From contig MKTL01000016.1 in assembly GCA_001897605.1 (NCBI GenBank), forward strand, positions 1 through 64,000: a DNA stretch of 64,000 nt, written 5' to 3'. The notes below the pieces were generated by a model that ran no database searches, was not told where the DNA came from, and saw only the letters and a list, made by a program, of their open reading frames with translations. Position 1 is the stretch's first letter, and each line of letters begins with the position of its first letter. This document shows positions 8,603 to 18,461 of this stretch, one piece after another. Made by a program: the position numbers and the translations under genes. The stretch is from Clostridiales bacterium 38-18. GTDB taxonomy: Bacteria; Bacillota; Clostridia; Peptostreptococcales; Acidaminobacteraceae.

Positions 8603-8641
8603 TTAGAACATGATGTTATTATCAATACTGAAGGAGCAAAA

Positions 8642-9100
8642 ATGAATAATATACACGAGAAATATATGTACGAAGCAATTAAAGAGGGTGAAAAGGCTCT
8701 CATTATGAATGAAGTTCCCATAGGAGCTGTTATCGTTAAGGACGGCATCATAATTGCTAAAGGGCATAATACACGCGAAATTCAAGAATCAGTAATAGGT
8801 CATGCCGAAATAAATGCGATACAAGAGGCTTGTCGTAAACTTGGTACGTGGCGATTGACAGAGTGTGATATGTATGTTACAATTGAACCCTGTCCGATGT
8901 GTGCTGGCGCAATATTTCAGTCGCGGTTGAGGGCAGTTTATTTTGGATCAAATGATGAAAAAGCTGGCTTACTTGGATCAAAATTCAATTTGTTTTCTAT
9001 TGAAGGCTTGAACCATTATGTGCAAGTTTATTCTGGTATACTGGATGATCAGTGTAAAAGTTTAATGACAAGCTTTTTTAAAAAGAAGCGTAATAAATAA
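8642..9100 (+). CDS. tadA: tRNA-specific adenosine deaminase TadA
   Basis: 152 residues. It deaminates adenosine 34 of tRNA-Arg(ACG) to inosine, widening wobble decoding; it acts as a cytosolic zinc-dependent dimer. The zinc and proton-shuttle motifs are intact: HAEINAI (about residues 58-64) and PCPMCAGAI (about 87-95). Length matches the family. Start: ATG 8642 behind GAAGGAG. In Bacillus and Clostridia tadA sits beside the SRP RNA gene and dnaX, as here. The group II intron ends 39 bases upstream and may have displaced its original promoter region. Confidence 0.95.
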   Translation: MNNIHEKYMYEAIKEGEKALIMNEVPIGAVIVKDGIIIAKGHNTREIQESVIGHAEINAIQEACRKLGTWRLTECDMYVTIEPCPMCAGAIFQSRLRAVYFGSNDEKAGLLGSKFNLFSIEGLNHYVQVYSGILDDQCKSLMTSFFKKKRNK

Positions 9101-9106
9101 GGTTAT

Positions 9107-9196
9107 GGAGAGATGTCCGAGTTGGCTAAGGGGCACGCCTGGAAAGCGTGTAAGGCTGTCATGGCCCCGCGGGTTCGAGTCCCGCTCTCTCCGCCA
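9107..9196 (+). tRNA. tRNA-Ser (anticodon GGA)
   Basis: A 90-base type II tRNA with a long variable arm and encoded CCA. Acceptor GGAGAGA pairs with TCTCTCC; the anticodon loop CTGGAAA gives GGA; T-loop TTCGAGT. It sits between tadA and the SRP RNA. Confidence 0.95.
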
Positions 9197-9212
9197 AATA
9201 TATATAAAGCTA

Positions 9213-9481
9213 TGCCGTGCTAGACGGGGAGGTAGCGGTTCCTTGTAACCTACAATCCGCTGTAGTAGGGTTGATGCTTAGCTGAGGACACCATTTGTAG
9301 AGTCTGCGCCTATTAAGTGATGTTGAGAATTGGGTCTTACGCAATAGATACTTGTGAACCTCGTCAGGTCCGGAAGGAAGCAGCGATAAACTTGACCATC
9401 TATGTGCCGTAGGGTCGCCTAGTTTGAGTTAACTAATAGGTTAACGTCTGTAGATATCTGTTCGAAGCTAAGTGCACGGCG
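9213..9481 (+). ncRNA. ffs: Signal recognition particle RNA, large Bacillus type
   Basis: About 268 bases. The ends GCCGTGC and GCACGGC pair. The universally conserved helix 8 core GTCAGGTCCGGAAGGAAGCA sits at 9363-9382, where Ffh binds. The size matches the large 6S-type SRP RNA with an Alu domain found in Bacilli and many Clostridia. With Ffh it targets nascent membrane and secreted proteins to the translocon. Confidence 0.95.
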
Positions 9482-9489
9482 TAATAAAG

Positions 9490-9520
9490 AATCATCACCA
9501 ATTATTGGGGATGATTTTTT
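9490..9520 (+). terminator. Intrinsic terminator of the SRP RNA
   Basis: ATCATC-A-CCAA pairs with TTGG-G-GATGAT (one mismatch), followed by TTTTTTATTT, eight bases or so after the end of the SRP RNA. Confidence 0.85.
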
Positions 9521-9626
9521 ATTTATCTAAATATAGGATAGAGATAAATAAACGGTTTGTTTCTTTTATTTTTGATCAATTTCTAATATAATTTAAAGTA
9601 AGGCAAAAAAACGGAAGGAGAAAAGT

Positions 9627-11483
9627 ATGAACCTAACACACTTGGAAAAGAAAAGATTAGTGGTTGGTCTTATTGGCATTTTATTTCAAATGGCAATGGT
9701 TCTATTTTTGATTCTGTTTTTGGTAAAGGTGCTCAAAGTGGCTATTTTAGTACCAATGCCATTAGTTTTAGGTGTAATGAGCGTGTTAATAATATTGACA
9801 TTGCTATCAAATATATGGCTGATTTCAGTTATAAGAAGAGATAAGGCCCTTTTAATTACAGGGATTGAAGAGCCTTCAACTGCGGAACGTTTTTTGGAGA
9901 TTACTGCTCTTAGAGAAGCCTATCTTGAAAAAATAGAAGCAATTAATAAAATCAAGAGTAATTATGAAGAAGAAAATCTTATCTCAAATGAAATCTATCA
10001 AGACTTAAAAAAATGTCAGTTTAATTTAAGAACGGCCGCTTCGGACACGAAGTTTAAAGAAGACAGGTTGAATAAATTAAATGATGGGTTTTTAAAAATC
10101 TCTAATAGCTTGTCCTCTCATGTGTGGCTAACAGATTATCAAGGGAAACTCGTATTTTTAAATGAAAGTATAAAAACGCTTTTAGGTCATCCAACCGCAT
10201 CCGAAAATTTGGAAATATTTGATCTACTTGATATATCACCTATTCAATTCGACCTTTTTAGAAGAAGAAATTTTCAAAGTATTGAGATGCATTTTAATAA
10301 CAATCAAGTGACCAATGGTAAAAATTCACGGGTCTTTTTTGACGAAAGTATAAAACGAATATTATTTATTGCCTCTATTTCAAATCAAGATAATCTAATG
10401 AATAAAACCTATTTAAAGAAGAGCAGAGATTTGCATTTCGTCAATGAAATAAGTAAAATAATCAGTGGCCAAAACTCAATTGAAACAACCCTTCAAGATG
10501 CAATTGATCGGATTGCTTTTTTGGGTAATTATAATTCCTGTAGTATCAGATTGGTAAATGATAATAATGAACTTGAAATAAAAGCATTAGGTGGCTACAG
10601 TCACGAATTTGTTATGAAAAACAAAAAGAATCCAACTAATTCGCATCTAGGATTTAGCTTTAAGAATAATCGTATAGTAATATTAAATGATATCAGCCAG
10701 ATGTTATTTGAAGAGGCTGATATTGAAAATGTTTTAGTTCACAATAAAAGAGTACTTTATATTCCCCTTACTAACTATAATAAAACGCTTGGCGTGCTTG
10801 CTATTGTCAGTGATAACAAGTTTGACGAAGACAGTATTCAACTGCTTGAATCCATATCGATTAATGTCACAATAGCACTTGAGAAAATACTATTATATGA
10901 TCGATTAAAATCAAACTATTTTAAAACCGTGGAGGCCTTTGTTACTGCAACGGATATTAAATCAGATCGATTTAACGGCCATTCTAGAAGAGTGGCTGAA
11001 CTATGCAAGCTAATAGCAGAGAAATTATATTTAAGCTCAAATGAGATAGATGAAATATATATGGCTGGTTTACTACATGATGTGGGAAAACTTGCATTTT
11101 CAGATCATTCGCTTGATTATTATTATGATATTGATAACCATGGCTCAATTGGAAGAAGAATGGTAGAAAAGGTTGGTCTTACAAAGGATATTCTAGAAGG
11201 AATAGAATTTCATCATATTAATTATGATTTATCAAACTGTGTGATAGATGGTTTAAATGAGCAGCCCTACTATGCACAAATTATTAGAATTGCAAATGAT
11301 TTTGATTTATATATGAATTATGAATCAACTGAGCCAAATGCACCAATGTTTATTAAAGAGAATCAGCATTTGGCAGGTACGGTTTATTCAAGTCAATTTT
11401 TGAGAATCGTAAACGATATAATTGAAAATCATTCAGACGCATTAAATAGAATTTACTCTAGTGAGGGGCAGTATGAATCATAA
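9627..11483 (+). CDS. Membrane PAS-GAF-HD domain receptor, degenerate HD-GYP
   Basis: 618 residues. Two transmembrane helices (about 10-35 and 45-66), a coiled coil (about 85-145), a PAS-like segment (about 150-240), a GAF-like segment (about 270-420), then an HD domain (about 435-600). The HD core is kept (HSRRVAEL, GLLHDVGK, HGSIGRRM, FHH). The GYP signature and the AD.FDA helix, hallmarks of active cyclic-di-GMP phosphodiesterases, are replaced (YDLSNCVIDG, ANDFDLY). It may sense signals without hydrolysing the dinucleotide, or act on another substrate. It overlaps the next gene, a paralogue with an intact GYP. Start ATG 9627 follows GGAAGGAG. Confidence 0.75.
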   Translation: MNLTHLEKKRLVVGLIGILFQMAMVLFLILFLVKVLKVAILVPMPLVLGVMSVLIILTLLSNIWLISVIRRDKALLITGIEEPSTAERFLEITALREAYLEKIEAINKIKSNYEEENLISNEIYQDLKKCQFNLRTAASDTKFKEDRLNKLNDGFLKISNSLSSHVWLTDYQGKLVFLNESIKTLLGHPTASENLEIFDLLDISPIQFDLFRRRNFQSIEMHFNNNQVTNGKNSRVFFDESIKRILFIASISNQDNLMNKTYLKKSRDLHFVNEISKIISGQNSIETTLQDAIDRIAFLGNYNSCSIRLVNDNNELEIKALGGYSHEFVMKNKKNPTNSHLGFSFKNNRIVILNDISQMLFEEADIENVLVHNKRVLYIPLTNYNKTLGVLAIVSDNKFDEDSIQLLESISINVTIALEKILLYDRLKSNYFKTVEAFVTATDIKSDRFNGHSRRVAELCKLIAEKLYLSSNEIDEIYMAGLLHDVGKLAFSDHSLDYYYDIDNHGSIGRRMVEKVGLTKDILEGIEFHHINYDLSNCVIDGLNEQPYYAQIIRIANDFDLYMNYESTEPNAPMFIKENQHLAGTVYSSQFLRIVNDIIENHSDALNRIYSSEGQYES

Positions 11484-13365
11484 ATACAGTAGTAAACTAC
11501 AATTGCTGACTTTTATAACCATATATTTACCAGCTGCTTGTGTCTCTGTTTGGATTCTAACCTCTGCAATAGATGGGGTGTCAACGGGTAGTAGAATCGC
11601 TCTCATCATTTTGACACTGATCTTTGAAGGAATAGTAAACTTTATAATAACGAACAAGTTAGGTCGTGTTTTCGAAGCAGATTTACAAGCTTTAAAATCT
11701 CTAGATTCTAGTTTGACAGATATTTCTATATTAAAAAATAAAATAGAATTAATGACGCAAGCAGATGATTTGTATCAGAATGAAATTAGGAATTTGAAGC
11801 AACAAAAGGCAAATAATCTGCTAGAAATTGATAAAATTAAACAGCAGATTGATGAATTATCTCAAAAGGATTTTAACTTAACTGAAGAAATCGAATTACA
11901 AGATAAGCTAAATAAAGCACTAATGGAGTTGACAGCTCAATTTATTCTTCAGGTGGATTCAGAAGGGATCATTACGAGTATCAATACTGCTTTAGCCTTA
12001 CGTTTAGGCTATGTGGCTAGTGAGCTTATAGGATTGAGCATTGGCGAGCTGTTTATGACAGATCAAGCTACCTTTTCGAGTAACAAAAATTCTTTTTCCG
12101 ATCCGGTACTCAATACAAAGCAATGGATGATTAAATTAGTGAGATCGATAGACGAACCGGTTGCTGCTTATTTAAAAGTCAAATCTAATAATCCAAGCGC
12201 ATGTGAATATATTAGATTTACATCAAACAAATTAGCTGATGGCACTTTGTTATGTGTAGGTAAATCAATTAATGATGAGCTCGCAATGCAAAGTAATATA
12301 CTCCGAAAAAATAGAGAATTCGAATATATCAACCAAATCAATGAGAGTTTAATCAGCAATTGGGACATCGATGCACTCTTGGTCAATATAATTAACCGGA
12401 TAGAGTATTTATTTGATACTAGGATGGGAGCAATTTATGTCTTAGATGATCTAAAGAAATGGCAGCTTCGATCAGCTAGGGGTAAAAATTTAACCGAGCA
12501 GGAGATTAAAAGCTTAGAAATTGAAAAGCATTTTGACCATTCAATTATAAATGAAACAAATATAAGATCAATAGAAGTAAATACAGAATTCTACAACTAT
12601 TTAATACTTGCGCCACTAGAAGTGGAAAATGAAGTTATTGCAATACTTGTACTAGCGCTGTCAAAAGAAATGAGCCCTAATGATATTAGTATTTTAAAAA
12701 TGCTAAAAAATCAAGCCTCTATGGTTATCCAGCGAGCAATTATCTATGATCAATTGAGAAATCAATACTTTGGAACCATTGAAGCATTGGTCAATGTCAT
12801 TGAAGCAAAGGATAAGTATACCGAGGGCCATTCAAGAAGAGTTTCTAGATTTTCGGTTGAAATAGCTAAGGAAATGGGCTATAGTAATGAAGAAGTTGAA
12901 AATATTGAAATTGCTGGGTTGTTACATGATATTGGCAAGATAGGAATCGATCAAAATATACTGGCCAAGCGTGGAAAATTAACTTTGGAAGAGTATGAGG
13001 TAATAAAAAACCATCCTGTTAAGGGCATACAAATCCTTGAGGCAATTAGTTTTGATGATAAAATAAAAGAAGGCATCCTATATCATCATTTAAGATACGA
13101 TTTAAAGGGATATCCTAAATGTGATTTAACTGAACTTCCTGATTATGCAGCGATCATTGGCCTTGCAGATGCCTTTGACGCAATGACGTCAGCAAGATCT
13201 TATTCTGCAGCTAAATCAATGTCAGTCGCATTAGAAGAAGTCATTAGAAATAAGTCGACACAGTTTGAGCCCATTGTAGTAGAAGTAATTGAAAGATTAA
13301 TTAAAGAATCACCAGAAAAAATCCAAGATATTATAAACGACGTTGAAATCGTTCAATTTGAATAA
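11473..13365 (+). CDS. Membrane PAS-GAF-HD-GYP cyclic-di-GMP phosphodiesterase
   Basis: 630 residues with the same layout as the upstream gene: two transmembrane helices, coiled coil, PAS (about 150-250), GAF (about 285-420), HD-GYP (about 435-610). The catalytic set is complete: HSRRVSRF, AGLLHDIGKIG, NHPVKG, YHH, KGYPK and ADAFDAMTS. The expected reaction is hydrolysis of cyclic-di-GMP to pGpG and GMP in the cytoplasm, modulated by the sensor domains. A GTG start at 11461 is open, but ATG 11473 has GAGGGG just ahead. It overlaps the preceding frame by 11 bases, so the pair is translationally coupled and may form a heteromeric receptor. Confidence 0.8.
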   Translation: MNHKYSSKLQLLTFITIYLPAACVSVWILTSAIDGVSTGSRIALIILTLIFEGIVNFIITNKLGRVFEADLQALKSLDSSLTDISILKNKIELMTQADDLYQNEIRNLKQQKANNLLEIDKIKQQIDELSQKDFNLTEEIELQDKLNKALMELTAQFILQVDSEGIITSINTALALRLGYVASELIGLSIGELFMTDQATFSSNKNSFSDPVLNTKQWMIKLVRSIDEPVAAYLKVKSNNPSACEYIRFTSNKLADGTLLCVGKSINDELAMQSNILRKNREFEYINQINESLISNWDIDALLVNIINRIEYLFDTRMGAIYVLDDLKKWQLRSARGKNLTEQEIKSLEIEKHFDHSIINETNIRSIEVNTEFYNYLILAPLEVENEVIAILVLALSKEMSPNDISILKMLKNQASMVIQRAIIYDQLRNQYFGTIEALVNVIEAKDKYTEGHSRRVSRFSVEIAKEMGYSNEEVENIEIAGLLHDIGKIGIDQNILAKRGKLTLEEYEVIKNHPVKGIQILEAISFDDKIKEGILYHHLRYDLKGYPKCDLTELPDYAAIIGLADAFDAMTSARSYSAAKSMSVALEEVIRNKSTQFEPIVVEVIERLIKESPEKIQDIINDVEIVQFE

Positions 13366-13389
13366 CTAGTATGAAATTAAGGAGACAAT

Positions 13390-15054
13390 ATGTCCTATCA
13401 AGCACTGTATAGGCAGTGGCGGCCAATTGATTTTGATGAGATAATAGGTCAAAGTCATATAACGATACCACTTAAAAATCAAATTCAATCTCAAAGCTAT
13501 GGCCATGCTTATATATTTTCAGGTACAAGAGGTACTGGAAAGACCTCTACTGCTAAAATATTTGCTAGAGCAGTGAATTGTCTAGATAATAAAGATGGCA
13601 ATCCCTGTAATAAATGTGCAAACTGCCTGAGTATTTTAGAGGATCAATTCATTGATGTTGTCGAAATGGATGCTGCTTCAAATAATAGTGTTGATGATAT
13701 ACGTGAGCTTAGAGAGCACATTAAGTTTGCCCCCTCAAGAGGGCGATATAAGGTTTATATAATCGATGAAGTTCACATGCTTTCAACAGGCGCATTTAAT
13801 GCACTTTTAAAGACATTGGAGGAACCGCCAGAATATGTATTATTCATATTAGCGACAACGGAAATGCATAAGATTCCTGCGACAATACTTTCTCGGTGTC
13901 AAAGATTTGATTTTAAGCGAGTATCATATGAGCAAATTTTGGGCCGTTTGGAACATATATGTGGTCAACTGGGTATCGAATATGATGTAGAGGCATTAAA
14001 GCTGATTATTCAAAAAAGCGATGGTGCCGTTAGAGATACATTAAGTGCACTCGACCAATGCTTGAGTATAAGCGATAAGAAACTTAGAATTTCAGAAGTG
14101 GTTGAGATTTTAGGTGTTGTAGAAAAAACACAGATATTGACATTGGTACAGTTTATAGAGCAGAACCAGTCAGAAGAAGTATTGTTAACGGTTGACAACA
14201 TCTTGAAGCAAGGAAAAGATTTAAATCAGTTTGTAAATTCTATGATAGAGGTCTATCGTGATTTGCTTATCGTTAGTATGGTAAAGGACAATCATTCACT
14301 ATTAATAGATGCATCATCAGAATACATTGAATCCTTAAGAGACTTAGTAAAATCGGTATCACCATCTCATTTTTCAAGAGCATTAGATCATCTTTTAGAG
14401 CTTTCAAAGCAGCTAAAATACGCTCAAAATAAACGTGCATTATTTGAGGCCGTTTTAATTCGACTTTTATATCCACAAACTGAGATAAGCTATTCAAATC
14501 TGTTAGAAAGAGTCTCTCGTCTTGAAAAAAGGATTGAAGAGGGTGATTTTTCAGTAAAGAAAATCGGTCAACCTCAAGCCGTACAAAGAAATTATGAGGT
14601 GCCCAAAACGCAACCCTCGCAAACGACTAAAGAACCATCTAACACGATTAAGCCTGAAATAACAAGTCAAACAAATCATAATGATATTGAGTCATTTATT
14701 GAATTTACAGATGTGGAAGTATCAATTGCGAACATCAATGAAAAATGGCATCAGTTTATAGAGCAAGCCTCTGTCGAGAAAAAAGGTATAATGCCAATGC
14801 TTCAAGGTGCGCTACCGTATTCCTATAATGGTACTAAATGTCTAGTTAATGTTAGTCCCGAGAACAAAATGTTTTTATCAATTTTGAATAGCAATGCAAA
14901 TGTAAGTGCACTGGGAATGATGCTCAGTCGTTTGGTTAAAAAGAACATTCAGCTTGAGTTTGTTTCAGAGGAAGTTCAAACCAACAAAGACAGTGAGGAA
15001 GAACAAATTAAAGATTTTTTTAAGGACTATACCAACGTTCTTGAAATTAAATAG
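13390..15054 (+). CDS. dnaX: DNA polymerase III subunit gamma/tau
   Basis: 554 residues. The AAA+ clamp loader ATPase that places the beta clamp on DNA during replication. Visible: the opening YQALYRQWRP, Walker A GTRGTGKTSTAK (about 45-56), the four-cysteine zinc site (C64, C73, C76, C79 area, with PCNKCANC), Walker B IIDEVHML, and sensor motif LATTE..KIPATILSRCQRF. The C-terminal 180 residues include a low-complexity linker, as in tau proteins. It starts a three-gene unit with ybaB and recR, an arrangement conserved from Bacillus to Escherichia. Ribosome binding site AAGGAG before ATG 13390. Confidence 0.95.
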   Translation: MSYQALYRQWRPIDFDEIIGQSHITIPLKNQIQSQSYGHAYIFSGTRGTGKTSTAKIFARAVNCLDNKDGNPCNKCANCLSILEDQFIDVVEMDAASNNSVDDIRELREHIKFAPSRGRYKVYIIDEVHMLSTGAFNALLKTLEEPPEYVLFILATTEMHKIPATILSRCQRFDFKRVSYEQILGRLEHICGQLGIEYDVEALKLIIQKSDGAVRDTLSALDQCLSISDKKLRISEVVEILGVVEKTQILTLVQFIEQNQSEEVLLTVDNILKQGKDLNQFVNSMIEVYRDLLIVSMVKDNHSLLIDASSEYIESLRDLVKSVSPSHFSRALDHLLELSKQLKYAQNKRALFEAVLIRLLYPQTEISYSNLLERVSRLEKRIEEGDFSVKKIGQPQAVQRNYEVPKTQPSQTTKEPSNTIKPEITSQTNHNDIESFIEFTDVEVSIANINEKWHQFIEQASVEKKGIMPMLQGALPYSYNGTKCLVNVSPENKMFLSILNSNANVSALGMMLSRLVKKNIQLEFVSEEVQTNKDSEEEQIKDFFKDYTNVLEIK

Positions 15055-15079
15055 AAAAGAATTCTAAGGAGGCAATATT

Positions 15080-15418
15080 ATGGCTAAAGGTAAAGGTCCA
15101 ATGATACCAGGCAATATGAATAATATGATGAAACAAATTCAAAAAATGCAAAAGGATATGACCGATGCACAAGAAAAAATTGAAGCTGAAAATTATGAAG
15201 CAACAGCAGGTGGTGGCGCAATTAAAGTAGTGGTCAATGGTAAAAAAGAGCTTATTTCGATTGATTTAAAACCAGAAATAGTTGATCCAGATGATATCGA
15301 AATGTTACAAGATTTAATTATGGTTGCTGTCAATGAAGCAATGAAAATTGCGGATGAAACCATGAATAAAACCATGAGTAAATTTACTGGCGGTATGAAT
15401 ATGCCAGGATTGTTCTAG
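15080..15418 (+). CDS. YbaB/EbfC family nucleoid-associated protein
   Basis: 112 residues. A small DNA-binding dimer that coats the nucleoid and is almost always between dnaX and recR. Seen: N-terminal glycine/methionine-rich tail ([17 protein letters not shown]), a helix, the core [17 protein letters not shown] and [14 protein letters not shown], and a C-terminal helix followed by GGMNMPGLF, all standard for the family. It starts 25 bases after dnaX behind AAGGAGG and ends nine bases before recR. Confidence 0.93.
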   Translation: MAKGKGPMIPGNMNNMMKQIQKMQKDMTDAQEKIEAENYEATAGGGAIKVVVNGKKELISIDLKPEIVDPDDIEMLQDLIMVAVNEAMKIADETMNKTMSKFTGGMNMPGLF

Positions 15419-15427
15419 GAGAATTAA

Positions 15428-16027
15428 ATGTCAAAGTTTATCCCTGCTATTGGTCGATTAATTGACGAGTTTGCTAGATTGCCTGGCGTTGGGAAGAAAA
15501 GTGCCCAACGACTTGCTTTTTATATTGTAAATATGGAACAGAGTCAAGCGGTTGCTTTTGCTGAAGCCATACTAGATGTTAAAAGAAAAGTCAGGTATTG
15601 TGATCGATGTTTTAATATTACCGATCAGGATATCTGTGAAATTTGTCAAGATGTTAAAAGAGATCAGCAGATTATTTGTGTGGTGGAGACACCTCGTGAT
15701 GTTATTGCTATAGAGAACACTAAGGAATATCATGGCTATTATCACGTTCTTCATGGTGCGATATCGCCAATGGAAGGGATTGGTCCAAATGACGTTAAAA
15801 TTCGTGAATTGATCATTAGATTACAAGGAGACGAAACTAAAGAATTGATCATTGCGACAAACCCAACCATAGAAGGCGAAGCTACGGCGATGTATATATC
15901 AAAGCTACTTAAGGGGACCGACATTAAGGTAACTCGACTTGCACATGGTATACCTGTTGGTGGCGATCTAGAGTATGCAGATGAAATAACTTTAGCTAAG
16001 GCAATTGAAGGTAGAAGGCTCTTGTAG
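15428..16027 (+). CDS. recR: Recombination mediator protein RecR
   Basis: 199 residues, full family length. It works with RecO (and RecF) to load RecA on single-stranded DNA at gaps. Seen: helix-hairpin-helix [14 protein letters not shown] (about 20-33), four-cysteine zinc finger CDRC...CEIC (about 56-74), and a Toprim domain (about 80-175) with VVETPRD and [13 protein letters not shown]. The C-terminal Walker-like [16 protein letters not shown] is intact. It ends the dnaX unit and is followed by a terminator. Confidence 0.95.
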   Translation: MSKFIPAIGRLIDEFARLPGVGKKSAQRLAFYIVNMEQSQAVAFAEAILDVKRKVRYCDRCFNITDQDICEICQDVKRDQQIICVVETPRDVIAIENTKEYHGYYHVLHGAISPMEGIGPNDVKIRELIIRLQGDETKELIIATNPTIEGEATAMYISKLLKGTDIKVTRLAHGIPVGGDLEYADEITLAKAIEGRRLL

Positions 16028-16060
16028 CAAAGATGATAACTCAATAAAGTAAAGTGTTAA

Positions 16061-16092
16061 AAGAGCATTATATTCTGATGCTCTTTTTTTGT
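16061..16092 (+). terminator. Intrinsic terminator of dnaX-ybaB-recR
   Basis: AAGAGCAT (16061-16068) pairs with ATGCTCTT (16078-16085), followed by an unbroken run of T. It lies inside the upstream extension that an ATG at 16054 would give to the next gene, which argues for a later start there. Confidence 0.88.
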
Positions 16093-16164
16093 TTCAAAAA
16101 AAATAGATTTACAAAATATGGAAATCATGATATGTTATTTACAAATTATGGCAAAGAGGTTGAT

Positions 16165-17286
16165 ATGCAAATTTATATATACAGTACAGAAGAAATAACC
16201 AAAGATAATTTGGATTTTCTCAATTTTAATCAACTCATTTACTTTGATGAGGTCGATAAAATAAAGAATCATTTCAGTGAAGAGTGGTTACCCATATTAT
16301 TAATATGGTCGCAACCAAGTGATGAGATTGTTAAAGAACTTGAACAGCTCAAGTGGTATAAGAGACTCGTAAGAATGGGAATCAGATATAAGACGCAGGA
16401 TAGTTTATATTTAGAAAACACAAATAAATATGAAATTTTTAAACAATTGAGCATACAGTACAAGAGGGATATTAACCAAACCTATCTAAAACTAATTAAG
16501 GAACTAATTTTAGATGAATCCGATTATCAATATTTATCTACATATTACGAAGGTATGGAAATAAAAGACTTCAATATGAAAGTGAACAAACGGCAAAATA
16601 GTCAATTTACTGGCATGATAGCATTGGTTGGGCAACAGAGAATATCTAAAAAGATGATTCAGGAAATGACTAGTAGGGTTTCTGGTCGAACTCTTTTAAT
16701 CGATGGTAATTTATTAGCACCCTCGCTTGATGAGATTTATGGTATCCATCAGATGGAAACTGGAATTAGATCACATTTGACAGGCATAGATAATACAGGG
16801 ATTAATGTCGCTTTGGATACGATTTTAAAAGGGATTGATATAAAAAGTAGTATCGACCAATTGGTTAAAAGGGTGTCACCCAAACTGGATCTTATGCTTG
16901 GAAATTATAATATATATAACTATGAACACTATGATGTTGGTACGATTAAGCGGCTTTTACTAAATTTACAGCAGTTATATGAATGTGTGGTCGTAGTCGT
17001 ATCTGGATTTCCTTATGATGAAATGACAATGCTCACCCTACATATGAGCTCGGTGAATATTTTTACCACTTCAGGTTCACTTGCAGAAACCAGACATCTA
17101 TTTCAGTTTATTAATTTACTAGAAGCCAAGCAGGGCATTGTTAAATCTAAGAATAAAATACTGTTAAAGAAAACGAATAAGTTAATTGACTTAAAAAGCA
17201 GATCTGTACTTAAATTTTTATTTAAAGATAATTTTTACAGTTCAGCTGAAACGATAGTAAGGAAGGGGATTGGAATAATAAATTAA
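16165..17286 (+). CDS. TadZ/CpaE-like pilus localisation protein (divergent)
   Basis: 373 residues. Position in front of a CpaF-type ATPase and the fold pattern suggest a TadZ/CpaE relative: a receiver-like N-terminal half, then a ParA/MinD-like half (about 145-330) with GMIALVGQQRISKK and VSGRTLLIDGNLLAPSL. The P-loop Gly-Lys-Thr is not conserved (GQQRISK), so ATP binding is doubtful. TadZ proteins place the pilus machine at the pole. An upstream ATG at 16054 would translate through the recR terminator; ATG 16165 has GAGG six bases ahead and is preferred. The gene overlaps the next by one base. Confidence rests mainly on context. Confidence 0.6.
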   Translation: MQIYIYSTEEITKDNLDFLNFNQLIYFDEVDKIKNHFSEEWLPILLIWSQPSDEIVKELEQLKWYKRLVRMGIRYKTQDSLYLENTNKYEIFKQLSIQYKRDINQTYLKLIKELILDESDYQYLSTYYEGMEIKDFNMKVNKRQNSQFTGMIALVGQQRISKKMIQEMTSRVSGRTLLIDGNLLAPSLDEIYGIHQMETGIRSHLTGIDNTGINVALDTILKGIDIKSSIDQLVKRVSPKLDLMLGNYNIYNYEHYDVGTIKRLLLNLQQLYECVVVVVSGFPYDEMTMLTLHMSSVNIFTTSGSLAETRHLFQFINLLEAKQGIVKSKNKILLKKTNKLIDLKSRSVLKFLFKDNFYSSAETIVRKGIGIIN

Positions 17287-18461
17287 TGGGAGTGCTTAAT
17301 AGTTTAATAGAACCTTTCGACACCAGTCGACAAATCGAGTTAAAAACGAATTTGTCTGTGGTGAATGAATTAATCGATGAGCTAATGTTTAATTTCGCTA
17401 CCTTAATTGCGGATGTTGAAGAAGGTCGTGTTAATGAGCTTGTATTAAAAATGGAAATTGAGAAAAAAATCAATAAGCAAAAGGGTGTGTTTGATCCTGA
17501 GGAAATGAAACGTATCATTTTCGATACAATCTATGGCTATGGGATATTACAACCATTGGTGATGGACAATGACATCTCTGATATTGATGTACCGCATTAT
17601 GATTACATACTAATTAAGAGAAAGGGAAATCAGGAAAGAATAGATTTAAAGTTTGAGAATGAAAAATCATTTACTCGGTTTTGCAAGCTATTAATAACCA
17701 GAAATGGCGGCGTTATAAACGAAGTTGATAACCATTGTCGAGTTAGTGATCATCATCATTTTTTGAGAATCAATGTCTGTATCTCTCCAAGAAATAATAC
17801 AGGTACTTCATTAAATATTAGAAAGCATACAATCATTGCATACAAATGGGAGGAGCTACAATCACTTGGTTTTTTGGATTCAATGAGTAGTAGTCTTTTA
17901 AAAAAAATGAATGAAGAAAAGAAAAATCTATTAATCTGTGGTAAAGGCGCAGCTGGTAAAACGACTCTTTTAAGAACCTTGATAGATTCTGGGGATGAAT
18001 TAGAGAGAATGTTGATATGTGAGACAGATTCCGAGATTTATCCACAGAAAAGAAATGCAATTTCACAAAAGATAAAGAAATCTGAAATTGGAGGTAAGTC
18101 ACTTGAGCTTAAGGACTTAATAAGAGAGGGACTTACAATGAGCTTAGATACTTATTGTATAGGTGAAATCATAGGTGAAGAATCATGGGATTTTATTCAG
18201 GCGGGCTATACAGATCATAGAATCATAGGAACCATACATGGTTCAAATGTCGTTGGGGCACTGGACCGTATGGTGATGTTAATTGAAAATTGTACGAGAA
18301 TTCCTTATGAAAAACTTGCTGAAATGATAGCGAATACCTTAGATTATGTAATTTATCTTAAAGACTTTCAAGTGATGAATATCAGTAGGATTTCAGGCTT
18401 TGATATGGACAAAAGGAAGTATGAAATTCAACCCATATATACTTTTGGTGATTGCGAATGA
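17286..18461 (+). CDS. CpaF/TadA family secretion ATPase
   Basis: 391 residues. The hexameric ATPase that powers Tad/Flp pilus assembly on the cytoplasmic side. Visible: N-terminal region with IIFDTIYGYGILQPL and DISDIDV, Walker A CGKGAAGKTTLL (about 218-229), an acidic GEIIGEESWDFIQAGYTDH stretch standing for Walker B, and the GTIHGSN histidine motif. Length is normal for the family. The first codon overlaps the stop of the TadZ-like gene, and its stop overlaps the TadB-like start as ATGA, so the locus is one operon. Confidence 0.88.
   Translation: MGVLNSLIEPFDTSRQIELKTNLSVVNELIDELMFNFATLIADVEEGRVNELVLKMEIEKKINKQKGVFDPEEMKRIIFDTIYGYGILQPLVMDNDISDIDVPHYDYILIKRKGNQERIDLKFENEKSFTRFCKLLITRNGGVINEVDNHCRVSDHHHFLRINVCISPRNNTGTSLNIRKHTIIAYKWEELQSLGFLDSMSSSLLKKMNEEKKNLLICGKGAAGKTTLLRTLIDSGDELERMLICETDSEIYPQKRNAISQKIKKSEIGGKSLELKDLIREGLTMSLDTYCIGEIIGEESWDFIQAGYTDHRIIGTIHGSNVVGALDRMVMLIENCTRIPYEKLAEMIANTLDYVIYLKDFQVMNISRISGFDMDKRKYEIQPIYTFGDCE

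Noticed and set aside
14523-14532. A-run in dnaX as a possible -1 frameshift site for making gamma
   Set aside because: The run is read GAA AAA AGG, so the reading frame does not place it as X XXY YYZ, and no following stem was evident.
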